Numbered from the stretch's first letter, positions 25,336-33,855 are shown. The stretch: DNA of 64,000 nt from JANNNF01 sp040385825 (GCA_040385825.1 JAZKGQ010000018.1:62001-126000); one strand, 5' to 3'. Notes: generated from the sequence alone by a model not told the origin. A program made the numbers and translations.

Positions 25336-26028
25336 ATGACCGATGCCCCCGGAACCGTTCCCAGAACCGCCGCAACGGCGGTGGTGCATGTCGACGATGA
25401 CCGCTTCAGGGTGACGGAGTGGCAGTTTGCACCGGGGGCGGAAACCGGCTGGCACCGGCATGGCCATGATTATGTGATCGTGCCGCTGACCGATGGCTGC
25501 CTCGGGCTGGAACTGCCGGATGCGGGGCAGGCGCAGGCGGCGCTGACGGCGGGTCTGCCCTATTCGCGCCGGGTGGGGGTCGAGCATAACGTGATCAACG
25601 CAGGCCCCGCGCCGCTGGCGTTTCTGGAGGTCGAGGTGGTCGATGATGCGCAGGCGCATCGCAGGCGGCAGACCCTGATCCGGATGATGGCGGCGTTCAA
25701 CGCCCGCGATCTGGACGGGGTGATGGCCTGCATGGCGGCGGATTGCGCCTTTCACGCCTCGGCGGGCCCGACGGCGGATGGCACCCGCTATATCGGCCCC
25801 GACGCCGTGCGCGCGGCGTTTCAGCAGGTGCTGGATGCCTTCCCGCTGGCCCAGTGGACGCAGGGCCAGCATCAGGTGCTGGGCGAGGTGGGCCTGTCGA
25901 CCTGGCGCTTCGTGGGCCGGGATGCCGCAGGGCAGGCGGTGGATGTGCAGGGCTGTGACCTGTTCAGCTTTGCCGGTGATCTGATCCGCCTGAAGGACAG
26001 TTTCCGCAAGCAGCACAAGCCCGGCTGA
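25336..26028 (+). CDS. Cupin plus SnoaL-like fusion protein
   Basis: A 230-residue soluble protein with two small folds. Residues 15-105 are cupin-like (GAETGWHRHGHDYVIVPL holds the metal-type His residues; HNVINAGPAPLAFLEVE closes the barrel). Residues 112-225 resemble the SnoaL/NTF2 cone fold (MMAAFNARDLDGVMACMAADCAFH). Both modules bind small molecules, but the function is unknown. The ATG at 25336 follows ACAGGAT. The 220 bp between the tRNA and this start contain no supported feature. It is convergent with the GNAT gene. Confidence 0.72.
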   Translation: MTDAPGTVPRTAATAVVHVDDDRFRVTEWQFAPGAETGWHRHGHDYVIVPLTDGCLGLELPDAGQAQAALTAGLPYSRRVGVEHNVINAGPAPLAFLEVEVVDDAQAHRRRQTLIRMMAAFNARDLDGVMACMAADCAFHASAGPTADGTRYIGPDAVRAAFQQVLDAFPLAQWTQGQHQVLGEVGLSTWRFVGRDAAGQAVDVQGCDLFSFAGDLIRLKDSFRKQHKPG

Positions 26029-26060
26029 CCCCTGCGCCCGCCTTGCATCTTGCGCCCGGC

Positions 26061-26507
26061 TTACATCTTTCGACTGTATTTCACGAAGGGCGTCAGGGTG
26101 CCGATCCGGTCATAGAGCGTGCGGGCGGTCACGTTGAATTCCTGGGTCATCCAGTAGACGGCAGGCGCGCCAGCCCGGTCGGCGGCGGCATAGACGGCCT
26201 CGATCAGCGCGCGGCCCATGCCGGTGCCCCGCGCCTCGGGCGAGACGAACAGGTCTTGCAGATAGCAGACGTTTTCCACCTTCCAGGCATGGCGATGAAA
26301 CAGGTAATGCGTCAGGCCAAGCGGGCGGCCGTCCACCTCGGCGATGAAGCCGTTGTAATCTTGCGGATCATTGCCCAGAAGGCGGGCAAAGGTGCTGGCA
26401 TAGATCGGCTCGGGCAGGGTGGTTTCATAATAGGTCAGATAGCCGGTCCACAGACGCGCCCAATCGGCGTAGTCATCGGCGGTCAGCGGGCGGATCAGAA
26501 CGGTCAT
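26061..26507 (-). CDS. GNAT family N-acetyltransferase
   Basis: A 148-residue acetyl-CoA-dependent acyltransferase. The acetyl-CoA loop is LFVSPEARGTGMGRALIEAVY (motif A, near residues 90-110), followed by VYWMTQEFNVTARTLYDRIG (motif B). The acceptor is unknown. The ATG at 26507 gives MTVLIRPLTADDYADW, a typical GNAT beginning. Confidence 0.87.
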   Translation of the reverse strand: MTVLIRPLTADDYADWARLWTGYLTYYETTLPEPIYASTFARLLGNDPQDYNGFIAEVDGRPLGLTHYLFHRHAWKVENVCYLQDLFVSPEARGTGMGRALIEAVYAAADRAGAPAVYWMTQEFNVTARTLYDRIGTLTPFVKYSRKM

Positions 26508-26652
26508 GGCAGCAGCCTTTCGCAAATTCACATCGCCACAGGTGTCGCCTGCCGCCCCTGTTTTCGCAAGCCCGTGCATGCCGCCCGCCGCGCGGATTTT
26601 CCCGCCGGAAAAGGGGGGAGTCCGGTTTGCGGCACCCAAGCGTCAGGACAGC

Positions 26653-26693
26653 GGGGCAGGGGCAGGGGGGGCAGGGGCAGGGGGGGCAGGGGC
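26653..26693 (+). repeat. G-rich tandem repeat, possible G-quadruplex
   Basis: Six runs of four to seven G separated by CA: GGGG, GGGG, G7, GGGG, G7, GGGG. The unit of about 15 bp is repeated twice plus a partial. It lies in the 315-bp gap between the GNAT start and the RTX gene, 130 bp before the latter. The pattern fits the G-quadruplex rule on the plus strand. The rest of the gap shows no clear gene. Confidence 0.7.
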
Positions 26694-26822
26694 CTGCTGA
26701 CGCTTCAGGCAGGCGGCCCGTGCAAAACCCGGCCTTTTCGTACCACGCGAATTGACGCAGGGGCATGCGGCGGCTAGCGTTTCGCACATCGTCTTGGCGC
26801 ATATCCGTTTCAGGAGCATTTC

Positions 26823-27845
26823 ATGGCCACCATCACTTTTGGCGCAGGCATTTCCGGCAATGTGGCGCTGGTTATCAATCTGATCGACAGTCTGACATCG
26901 GATGCAAGCCTGACCGGCTTTTCCCCGACGCAGATCACCTTTCAGGACGGCGATCGCCTGTTCGTGGTGACGGGCACCGGGTTTGTGGCAAACCTTGTGA
27001 CCCAGCAACTGACCGGTGGCGTGATCAACCAGATCAGCGTGACCAACGCAGGCACCCCCGAAGTCACCATCGGCAGCATCGGCCTGCTTGCGGTCGACCT
27101 GAACGCGGCCCTTGTGGCCGAGGACAGCGGGGCCGACATTGCGGCGCTGGAAACCCTGCTGACCGGGTTGAGCTATGATTACAACGGTGTGGCCGGGGCC
27201 GATGTGCTGCGCGCGACCACGCGGTCCTCGGACGGGGTTCTGCTGAACCTGCGGGGGAATGACACGTTCGATCTGTTCGGCGGCAATGACAACGTGTTCA
27301 TGGGCGACGGCAATGATCAGGGGTTTGGCGGCAGCGGCCGTGACACGTTGGGCGGCGGCAATGGCAATGACACCCTCACCGGACAGAGCGGCAATGACAG
27401 CCTGTCTGGCGGGGCGGGCAATGACGCGCTGAACGGCAATGCGGGCGATGATCACCTGATCGGCGATACGGGCAATGATCGGATCAAGGGCGGCACCGGG
27501 GACGACAGCCTGTCGGGCGGCGCGGGGCGTGACATCCTGTACGGCGAAGGCGACGGCGACCATTTCATATTCGGCTCGGTGGTCGATACGGGCAACGGGG
27601 CCACCCGCGACCAGATCGCCGATTTCGACCGGACCGAAGGTGATGTGATCGACCTGACCGGCTTTGGTCTGGTTGCCTTCCGTGGCAGCCTTGGCTTCAG
27701 CAACGCAGGCCCTTCGGCGCGGTGGGTGGTCAGTGGTGGCAACAATGTGCTGTTGCAGATCGATTCCGACGGTGACCGCGATGTGGACGGCACCATCCTG
27801 ATCCTGAACCACACCAGCCTGCTGGCCGGTGATGTGCTGATCTGA
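26823..27845 (+). CDS. RTX calcium-binding secreted protein
   Basis: A 340-residue acidic protein with no N-terminal signal peptide. Residues 140-250 carry about nine to ten RTX nonapeptides of the form GGxGNDxL (GGNGNDTL, GGAGNDAL, GGTGDDSL), which bind calcium outside the cell. Residues 258-340 (DQIADFDRTEGDVIDLTGFG and following) resemble the C-terminal cap and uncleaved type I secretion signal of such proteins. The first 130 residues match no family I recognise. No type I secretion genes are nearby. Function could be S-layer, adhesion or biofilm. Confidence 0.85.
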   Translation: MATITFGAGISGNVALVINLIDSLTSDASLTGFSPTQITFQDGDRLFVVTGTGFVANLVTQQLTGGVINQISVTNAGTPEVTIGSIGLLAVDLNAALVAEDSGADIAALETLLTGLSYDYNGVAGADVLRATTRSSDGVLLNLRGNDTFDLFGGNDNVFMGDGNDQGFGGSGRDTLGGGNGNDTLTGQSGNDSLSGGAGNDALNGNAGDDHLIGDTGNDRIKGGTGDDSLSGGAGRDILYGEGDGDHFIFGSVVDTGNGATRDQIADFDRTEGDVIDLTGFGLVAFRGSLGFSNAGPSARWVVSGGNNVLLQIDSDGDRDVDGTILILNHTSLLAGDVLI

Positions 27846-27857
27846 CAGCGGGGCGGT

Positions 27858-29132
27858 TCAGCGAAACCGCCGCGCGGCCTCGATCGCCAGCCCCAGACCT
27901 ACGCTGCCGAACATGTCGCCGGTGGCGATGCGGGCGCCGGGCAGGGTTGCCTCGACCGCGCGGCGCACCACGGGCAGGTGGCTTGACCCGCCGGTCATGA
28001 ACACGGTGGCAATCCGGGCGGGGGCCGTGCCCGCCTGCGCCAGCACGCGGTCAAACAGGGCAGTCAGCCGGGCAATGGCGGGGGCCACCACGGCCTCGAA
28101 CGCCGCGCGGCGCGCCAGCGGGTTGGGGCCGCCGGTCAGGGCGTTCAGGTCCATCCGCGCCACATCGGCGTCCGACAGCGCGATTTTCGCGCCTTCGACC
28201 GCCATCGCCAGCGCATGGCCTGCGCGGGTGTTCACCACGCGGATCAGCCGGTCCAGCCGTTCGGGGTGGTCGGCCTCGTGCCGCAGGGCCTTGAGGTCGG
28301 CACTGGTGCGGGGGGTGTAGAGCATGTTGATCCGGTGCCAGGTCGCAAGGTCCAGATAGTAATGCTTTGGCATCGTGCCCCGCCCGCCGCCGGTGGGGGC
28401 GCCAAAGCCCAGCAAGGGCATCACCTCGGCCAGGCTGAGCATGCGGTCAAAGTCGGTGCCACCCAGCCGGATGCCGTCATTGCCCAGAATATCGCCTGCC
28501 CGGTCGGCGTGCAGCGCGGCCTCTGGCCCGACCCGCACCACCGACACATCCGACGTGCCGCCGCCGATGTCGACGATCAGCACCAGTTCCTCGCGCGCCA
28601 CCGCCTGTTCATAATCCAGTGCTGCGGCAATCGGTTCATATTGAAACGCGATCTCGGCAAAGCCGTTGGCGCGCGCGATATCCTCCAGCACGCCTTGGGC
28701 GGCCGCATCGCCCGCCGCGTCATCATCGACGAAATGCACCGGGCGGCCCAGCACGGCGCGGGTGACGGGGGCGCCTGCCTCGGCCTCGAGCCGGGCTTTC
28801 AGATGGCCAAAATAGGCGGCGACAATATCCTTGAACGACAGCGCCTTGTTGCCCACGCGGGTTCGTTCGTTGATCAGGCTGGACCCGAGCGTGCTTTTCA
28901 GCCCCCGCATCAGGCGGCCATCCTCGCCATCAGTATAGGCGGCGACCGCAGCCCGCCCGAACAGCGGGGCCGCGCCATCGGCATCCCAGAACACGGCGCT
29001 TGGCAGGGTGGTCGCCGCGCCTTCCAGCGCGATCAGCCGGGCGCTGCCGCCCGAGGCCAGCCCGACGGTGGAGTTGGAGGTGCCAAAGTCGATGCCGCAG
29101 GACAGACGCGGGCCATTGGAAAGGGGGGTCAT
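27858..29132 (-). CDS. yegD: Hsp70-family protein, YegD-like
   Basis: A 424-residue actin-fold ATPase related to DnaK but ending after the nucleotide-binding domain. The phosphate-1 motif is GIDFGTSNSTVGL (13-25), phosphate-2 LVLIVDIGGGTSDVSVV near 183, and the adenosine motif FMTGGSSHLPVV near 378. It lacks the substrate-binding domain, so it is not a classical chaperone; the role of YegD proteins is unknown. The stop lies 12 bp from the convergent RTX gene stop. The ATG at 29132 is preferred. Confidence 0.85.
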   Translation of the reverse strand: MTPLSNGPRLSCGIDFGTSNSTVGLASGGSARLIALEGAATTLPSAVFWDADGAAPLFGRAAVAAYTDGEDGRLMRGLKSTLGSSLINERTRVGNKALSFKDIVAAYFGHLKARLEAEAGAPVTRAVLGRPVHFVDDDAAGDAAAQGVLEDIARANGFAEIAFQYEPIAAALDYEQAVAREELVLIVDIGGGTSDVSVVRVGPEAALHADRAGDILGNDGIRLGGTDFDRMLSLAEVMPLLGFGAPTGGGRGTMPKHYYLDLATWHRINMLYTPRTSADLKALRHEADHPERLDRLIRVVNTRAGHALAMAVEGAKIALSDADVARMDLNALTGGPNPLARRAAFEAVVAPAIARLTALFDRVLAQAGTAPARIATVFMTGGSSHLPVVRRAVEATLPGARIATGDMFGSVGLGLAIEAARRFR

Positions 29133-29268
29133 GGAATGCTCCGAAAGGCGAACGGGGCAGGTAGCGGCGGGCAGGGCGGGTGTAAAGCCCTGTCAGCCCT
29201 TGGGTTTCAACGAAGGGCAAATCTTTGCGCCCGCCGCCCCGATTTCACCCTTCACCCCCGCCATGGGG

Positions 29269-30147
29269 TCAGATCGGCCAGCTTTTCGCCGCCTCTTTCA
29301 ACTGCGCCAGCAGCGCCTGCACCTTGCGGGTGCGGTGCAGATCGACATGGGTGACCAGCCACAACGGAGCCTCCCATTCCGGGCGGGGGGCCATCACCTC
29401 GACCAGATCATCGCGGGCTTCGGCCACATAGGCCGACAGAAACCCGATGCCGATGCCATCCCCGACAGCCCTGGTCAGCACGGCGGGTTCGGTGGCGCGG
29501 AAGGTGATGCTGTCGGGCGGGGCCGCGTTGCGCAGCCAGCGGTGAAACGGGGCGCGCGAGGCCTCGTTATCGGCGGTGACAAAGCGGTGGCCCGCGAAAT
29601 CCGCCTCGGACGCGGGCAGGCCATGCTGCGCCACATAGGATCTGGCGGCATAAAGCCCGGTGCGCATCCGTGCCAGCGGCTGGGCCACGTTGTCGGGTTC
29701 TTCGGGGGCGGCGCCGGCGCGGATCGCCACATGGGCTTCGCCGTAATCCAGCCGGAACACCCGCATGTCGGTCAGAAACCGCACCTGCACGCCGGGGTAT
29801 TCGGACTGAAACTGGGCCAGCACCGGCACCAGCAGGTCGGACAGGCCGGCGATGGCGGTCACCACCATCTCGCCGGTGACGGTTTCGCCCTGCCCCTTGA
29901 TGCGGCTGGACAGTTGCGCGAACTGTTCTTCGGTGGTCTGCGCCACGGTCAGCAGGTCGCGCCCGGCCTCGGTGGGGGTATAGCCGCGGGCATGGCGCTG
30001 GAACAGCCGTGTGCCCATGCGCTTTTCCAGCGCGTCGATATGGCGGATGACGGTGGCATGATGCACGCCCAGCACATCCGCCGCGCCCGAAACAGTGCCA
30101 AGCCGGGCCACCTGATAGGCGGTGCGGATTTCATCCCAGTTTTCCAT
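29269..30147 (-). CDS. LysR-family transcriptional regulator
   Basis: A 292-residue LysR-type regulator. The winged helix-turn-helix is at residues 3-60 (QVARLGTVSGAADVLGVHHATVIRHIDALE), followed by a linker helix and an effector domain to residue 285. The ATG at 30147 (MENWDEIRTAYQV) starts at the conserved N-terminus. No divergent target gene is obvious, because the 667 bp upstream contain no gene before ffh. The effector is unknown. Confidence 0.9.
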   Translation of the reverse strand: MENWDEIRTAYQVARLGTVSGAADVLGVHHATVIRHIDALEKRMGTRLFQRHARGYTPTEAGRDLLTVAQTTEEQFAQLSSRIKGQGETVTGEMVVTAIAGLSDLLVPVLAQFQSEYPGVQVRFLTDMRVFRLDYGEAHVAIRAGAAPEEPDNVAQPLARMRTGLYAARSYVAQHGLPASEADFAGHRFVTADNEASRAPFHRWLRNAAPPDSITFRATEPAVLTRAVGDGIGIGFLSAYVAEARDDLVEVMAPRPEWEAPLWLVTHVDLHRTRKVQALLAQLKEAAKSWPI

Positions 30148-30307
30148 GCGGGGCCTCTGTATGGTTCGCTGTGCGCTGACGCACAGAACGCCCGATTTGC
30201 CGCCCGCCCGCAAGGGCCAAACGGCTCTTGCGCCGCCCGGATTGCCCGCGGTCATCAAACTGCGCGGCATCCGCCGCATGCCTTTTCATATGGCGCTGCC
30301 GCGCCGC

Positions 30308-30610
30308 GTCGCGCTGGCGCGCTCAGAAAACTAGATCGAGATGAGGCTTCATGGACGCAGCCTTGTTTTCCGGTCTGCCTTCTTGACATGCACGACGATA
30401 GGGCAATGCCCGACCGCCGGGTGGGCAGACAACGGCAGTTCTACGCGGTTTATGGGTCAACTTCTCCCACAGTAGTTCTGCTGGTGACGTTGCAGAATGC
30501 CCGCCCGAGGGGGCGGTCGGGCATTGCCCGGCGCGCTTCGCGCTTGATTCCGGGCAGAAGAAGGTGGTTCAGTGAAGGCCTGTCCCGCTGTAAGGTCGCG
30601 CTGGCGCGCT
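30308..30610. repeat. Structured non-coding segment upstream of ffh
   Basis: The 667 bp between the LysR gene and ffh hold no convincing CDS. Within them a 16-bp direct repeat, GTCGCGCTGGCGCGCT, occurs at 30308-30323 and 30595-30610. Between these lie perfect 18-bp inverted arms, GGGCAATGCCCGACCGCC (30401-30418) and its complement (30512-30529), 93 bp apart. This could be a small mobile remnant or a structured RNA. I recognise no known RNA family, and it lacks the 4.5S SRP RNA motif. Confidence 0.55.
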
Positions 30611-30624
30611 ATAACCGCAGTCCC

Positions 30625-30653
30625 TTGACTTCCGGCCCCCGCCAGCCTATCAG
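30625..30653 (+). promoter_or_regulatory. Candidate ffh operon promoter
   Basis: TTGACT (30625-30630) and TATCAG (30648-30653) are separated by 17 nt. The implied leader is about 155 nt and contains perfect 10-bp inverted arms GAGGCACCTG (30670-30679) and CAGGTGCCTC (30734-30743), possibly a regulatory hairpin. Confidence 0.6.
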
Positions 30654-30814
30654 CCCCTCTAATTCCCCGGAGGCACCTGCTTCCGGTCCCTTGGCTTGTG
30701 CCGGGATCGCCACCTGTCAGCGCGTTGCGCCCACAGGTGCCTCTCTGCATTGGGTCTTGGGGTTTCACCGTCGGACCCCATATCCGGCAGACGCGCAACC
30801 AAGGAGAGCGGTCC

Positions 30815-32308
30815 ATGTTCGAGAACCTGTCAGAACGCCTTGGTGGCGTGTTCGACCGCCTGACCAAGCAAGGCGCGCTGTCCGAGGCCGATGTCGTCAC
30901 CGCCCTGCGCGAAGTGCGCACCGCGCTGCTGGAGGCGGACGTATCGCTGCCGGTTGCCCGCGATTTCATCAAGCGCGTGCAGGACAAGGCCACCGGGGCG
31001 GCGGTCACCAAATCGATCACGCCGGGGCAGATGGTCGTCAAGATCGTCCATGATGAACTGATCCGGGTGCTGGCGGGCGACGGCGCACCTGACGCGCTGA
31101 AGATCGACAACCCGCCTGCGGCGGTGCTGATGGTCGGTCTGCAAGGGTCGGGCAAGACCACGACCACCGCCAAGCTGGCCAAGCGGTTGAAGGAAAAGAA
31201 CGGCAAGCGCGTGCTGCTGGCGTCGCTGGACACCAACCGCCCGGCCGCCATGGAACAGCTTGCCATCCTAGGGTTGCAGATCGGCGTCGACAGCTTGCCG
31301 ATCGTCAAGGGCGAGACGGCGGTTCAGATCGCCCGCCGCGCCAAGACGCAGGCCGCCATGGGCGGCTATGACGTGCTGTTCCTCGATACCGCCGGACGGT
31401 TGCACATCGACGAAGTGTTGATGGACGAAATTCAGGCGGTCCGCGACATTGCCCAACCCCGCGAAACCCTGCTGGTCGTCGATGGCCTGACCGGGCAGGA
31501 CGCGGTGAATGTGGCGACCGAGTTTGACGGCAAGGTCGGCATCACCGGCGTCGTGCTGACCCGGATGGATGGCGACGGGCGCGGGGGCGCCGCCCTGTCG
31601 ATGCGCGCCGTGACGGGCAAGCCCATCCGCTTTGTCGGCATGGGCGAAAAGATGGACGCCATCGAGACGTTCGAGGCCGACCGGGTGGCAGGCCGCATCC
31701 TTGGCATGGGCGATATCGTCGCCCTGGTCGAACGCGCGCAGGAAACCTTCGAGGCCGAACAGGCCGAACGCATGATGCGGCGGTTCCAGAAGGGGTTGTT
31801 CAACATGAACGACTTCCGGTCGCAACTGGAACAGATGCAGAAGATGGGCGGGATGCAGGGCGTCATGGGCATGCTGCCGGGCATGGGCAAGATGGCCAGG
31901 CAGGCCGAGGAGGCCGGGTTTGACGACCGGATGCTGCGCCGCCAGATTGCGCTGATCCAGTCGATGACCAAACGCGAGCGCGCCAACCCCGACATTCTGG
32001 CCGCCAGCCGCAAGAAACGCATCGCGGCCGGTGCGGGGCTGGATGTGGCCGATCTGAACCGTCTGCTGAAACAGCACAAGCAGATGGCCGAGATGATGAA
32101 GAAGATGGGCAAGGGCGGCATGATGAAGGCCGCGATGAAACAGATGCTGGGCAAGGGCGGGATGCCCGATCCGTCCAAGATGTCGCCCGAGCAGCTGGAA
32201 GAAGCGGCCCGCGGGCTGAAGCAGGGCATGGGCGCAGGCTTTCCGGGGGCTGGTCCGCGCGGGCTGTCGCTGCCGTCGGGCCTCAGCGGCCTGATGAAAA
32301 AGAAGTAG
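30815..32308 (+). CDS. ffh: Signal recognition particle protein
   Basis: Ffh binds 4.5S RNA and signal sequences to target inner-membrane proteins to FtsY. The 497-residue protein has the N-domain (1-90), the G-domain with P-loop GLQGSGKTTTTAKLAK near 107-122, DTAGR near 190 and TRMDGDGRGGAAL near 248, and the methionine-rich M-domain (330-497, with many Met-rich segments such as MGGMQGVMGMLPGMGKM). The ATG at 30815 follows GGAGAG. It leads a long ribosome/SRP gene block; chorismate mutase begins 3 bp after its stop. Confidence 0.98.
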   Translation: MFENLSERLGGVFDRLTKQGALSEADVVTALREVRTALLEADVSLPVARDFIKRVQDKATGAAVTKSITPGQMVVKIVHDELIRVLAGDGAPDALKIDNPPAAVLMVGLQGSGKTTTTAKLAKRLKEKNGKRVLLASLDTNRPAAMEQLAILGLQIGVDSLPIVKGETAVQIARRAKTQAAMGGYDVLFLDTAGRLHIDEVLMDEIQAVRDIAQPRETLLVVDGLTGQDAVNVATEFDGKVGITGVVLTRMDGDGRGGAALSMRAVTGKPIRFVGMGEKMDAIETFEADRVAGRILGMGDIVALVERAQETFEAEQAERMMRRFQKGLFNMNDFRSQLEQMQKMGGMQGVMGMLPGMGKMARQAEEAGFDDRMLRRQIALIQSMTKRERANPDILAASRKKRIAAGAGLDVADLNRLLKQHKQMAEMMKKMGKGGMMKAAMKQMLGKGGMPDPSKMSPEQLEEAARGLKQGMGAGFPGAGPRGLSLPSGLSGLMKKK

Positions 32309-32311
32309 GGC

Positions 32312-32608
32312 ATGATGGACGCAGCAACCCAAGCCGCCACCGTGTTGGCCGAACACCGCGACAGCATCGACCGGCTGGATGCGATCCTGGTGTTCACGCT
32401 GGCCGAACGCTTCAAGCACACGCAATCCGTGGGGCGGCTGAAGGCCGAACATGGCCTGCCGCCATCGGACCCCACGCGGGAGGCCCGCCAGATCGAACGG
32501 CTGGAGGCGCTGTCGCGCGAGGCGAACCTTGACCCCGAATTTGCCAAGAAATTCCTGACCTTCATCATTTCCGAAGTCATCAGGCATCACGAGAAACTGC
32601 AAAAGTAA
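32312..32608 (+). CDS. aroQ: Chorismate mutase, AroQ type
   Basis: A 98-residue single-domain chorismate mutase that converts chorismate to prephenate for Phe and Tyr. The helical pattern LDAILVFTLAERFKHTQSVGRLKAEHG carries the active-site Arg (about 33) and Lys (about 44), and REARQIERLE holds the acidic residue. It is not fused to prephenate dehydratase. It follows ffh by 3 bp and precedes rpsP, so it is probably cotranscribed with translation genes. Confidence 0.88.
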   Translation: MMDAATQAATVLAEHRDSIDRLDAILVFTLAERFKHTQSVGRLKAEHGLPPSDPTREARQIERLEALSREANLDPEFAKKFLTFIISEVIRHHEKLQK

Positions 32609-32617
32609 TCACCCGAA

Positions 32618-32636
32618 GATGGGCAGATTGCCCATC
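32618..32636. repeat. GATGGGC palindromic repeat, short form, copy D
   Basis: GATGGGC (32618-32624), AGATT, GCCCATC (32630-32636), followed by CTAC. It is nearly identical to copy C at 15047. It lies in the 56 bp between aroQ and rpsP, where a hairpin could set relative expression inside the operon. Confidence 0.8.
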
Positions 32637-32664
32637 CTACGCCAATCCTCAAGGAGACTACCCC

Positions 32665-33018
32665 ATGTCCATGAAAATCCGTCTTGCCCGTGGCGGCAGC
32701 AAAAAGCGCCCGTTCTATTCGATCGTCGCCACCGACAGCCGCAATCCGCGCGATGGCCGCTTTCTGGAAAAGCTGGGCGTGTACAACCCGCTGCTGGCCA
32801 AGGACAACGAACAGCGCGTCGTGATGAACATGGAGCGCGTGCAGCACTGGCTGAGCCAGGGCGCCCAGCCCACCGACCGTATCGCGCGCTTCCTCGAAGC
32901 GGCCGGCGTGCGCCCGAAGGCCACCCGCAACAACCCCAAGTCGGCTGTCCCCGGCAAGCGCATGGCCGAACTGGCCAAGAAGAAAGCCGCTCGTGCCGCC
33001 GCGCCGGCCGAAGAATAA
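32665..33018 (+). CDS. rpsP: 30S ribosomal protein S16
   Basis: A 117-residue small-subunit protein needed for 30S assembly. The start MKIRLARGGSKKRPFYSIVATDSR is the S16 signature (residues 3-26), followed by DGRFLEKLGVYNP. The Ala/Lys-rich tail (about 100-117) is usual in alphaproteobacteria. A strong AAGGAG precedes the ATG. In most bacteria rimM follows directly; here bluB and a small membrane-protein gene are inserted between them. Confidence 0.98.
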   Translation: MSMKIRLARGGSKKRPFYSIVATDSRNPRDGRFLEKLGVYNPLLAKDNEQRVVMNMERVQHWLSQGAQPTDRIARFLEAAGVRPKATRNNPKSAVPGKRMAELAKKKAARAAAPAEE

Positions 33019-33026
33019 ATCCGGTC

Positions 33027-33671
33027 ATGTCCGGGTGCGGTCAGGGCAGCTTTTCCGAAGGCTTCCGTGCCGATCTGGCCGATCTGATGCGCTGGCGGCG
33101 CGATGTGCGCCGCTTTCGCACCGATCCTGTGGAGGCAGCGGTTCTGGACCGCTGCCTTTGCGCATTCGGGCTGGCGCCCTCGGTGGGCCTGTCCGAGCCC
33201 TGGCGGCTGATCCGGGTCGAAAGCCCGCAGCTGCGCGAGAAGATGGCCGCCAACTATGCGGCGGCAAACGCGGCGGCACTGGCGGGTTATGTCGATGAAA
33301 AGGCGCGGCTTTATGCCGGGTTGAAACTGTCGGGCATGCGCGAGGCCCCGGTGCATCTGGCGGTGTTCTGCGATGACGCCACGCCCAAGGGCGCGCAGCT
33401 TGGCGCGACCACCATGCCGCAGACCCGCGCCTATTCGGTGGTGGGCGCGATCACGCTGTTCTGGCTTGCCGCCCGTGCCGAGGGGTTGGGCGTGGGCTGG
33501 GTGTCGATCCTTGACCCGGTCGCGTTGCAGGCCGATCTGGCGGTGCCGCAGGGTTGGTCTTTCATCGGCTATCTGTGCGTCGGCTGGCCCGAGGCCAACC
33601 ATGAGACGCCCGAACTTGAACGCGCAGGCTGGGAAACCCGCAGCCCGGCCCTGTGGATGGAAAGCCGTTGA
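33027..33671 (+). CDS. bluB: 5,6-dimethylbenzimidazole synthase
   Basis: BluB is a flavin-destroying nitroreductase-fold enzyme that makes the lower ligand of vitamin B12 from reduced FMN and O2. The 214-residue protein contains RRDVRRFRTDPV (about 24-35), FGLAPSVGLSEPWRLIRV (about 48-65) and VGWVSILDP near 155, typical BluB blocks. The ATG at 33027 lies 8 bp after rpsP. It overlaps nothing downstream; a 60-codon membrane-protein gene starts 1 bp after its stop. Its place inside the ribosomal block is unusual. Confidence 0.9.
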   Translation: MSGCGQGSFSEGFRADLADLMRWRRDVRRFRTDPVEAAVLDRCLCAFGLAPSVGLSEPWRLIRVESPQLREKMAANYAAANAAALAGYVDEKARLYAGLKLSGMREAPVHLAVFCDDATPKGAQLGATTMPQTRAYSVVGAITLFWLAARAEGLGVGWVSILDPVALQADLAVPQGWSFIGYLCVGWPEANHETPELERAGWETRSPALWMESR

Positions 33672-33672
33672 T

Positions 33673-33855
33673 ATGTTAGGGCTTCTTGGCCTGATCCCCG
33701 GCTTTCGGCTGCTGCGGCACACGCTGACGCTGACCTTTGTTGCGGGTTCCTTCTGGGCCGGGATGCAGTATGGTCAGGCACAGCAGGCCGTGGCCTGCAA
33801 GGACGCGGGCGGGGTGGTCACGCCTGCCGGATACTGCAAGGGAAGCGCACCATGA
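33673..33855 (+). CDS. Small single-pass membrane protein, unknown
   Basis: A 60-residue protein with one hydrophobic helix (about 17-33, LTLTFVAGSFWAGMQYG) and a C-terminal segment with two cysteines (VACKDAGGVVTPAGYCKG) that would probably lie in the periplasm. Its stop overlaps the rimM ATG as ATGA (33852-33855), and its start is 1 bp after the bluB stop, so translational coupling supports a real gene. I recognise no family. Confidence 0.7.
   Translation: MLGLLGLIPGFRLLRHTLTLTFVAGSFWAGMQYGQAQQAVACKDAGGVVTPAGYCKGSAP

Noticed and set aside
24990..25340. Integration site of a genomic island at tRNA-Met
   Set aside because: No second copy of the tRNA 3' end, integrase or mobility gene within the window.
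30600..30814. 4.5S SRP RNA gene upstream of ffh
   Set aside because: The conserved GGAA tetraloop/AGCAG domain IV motif is absent, and the hairpin arms do not fit.
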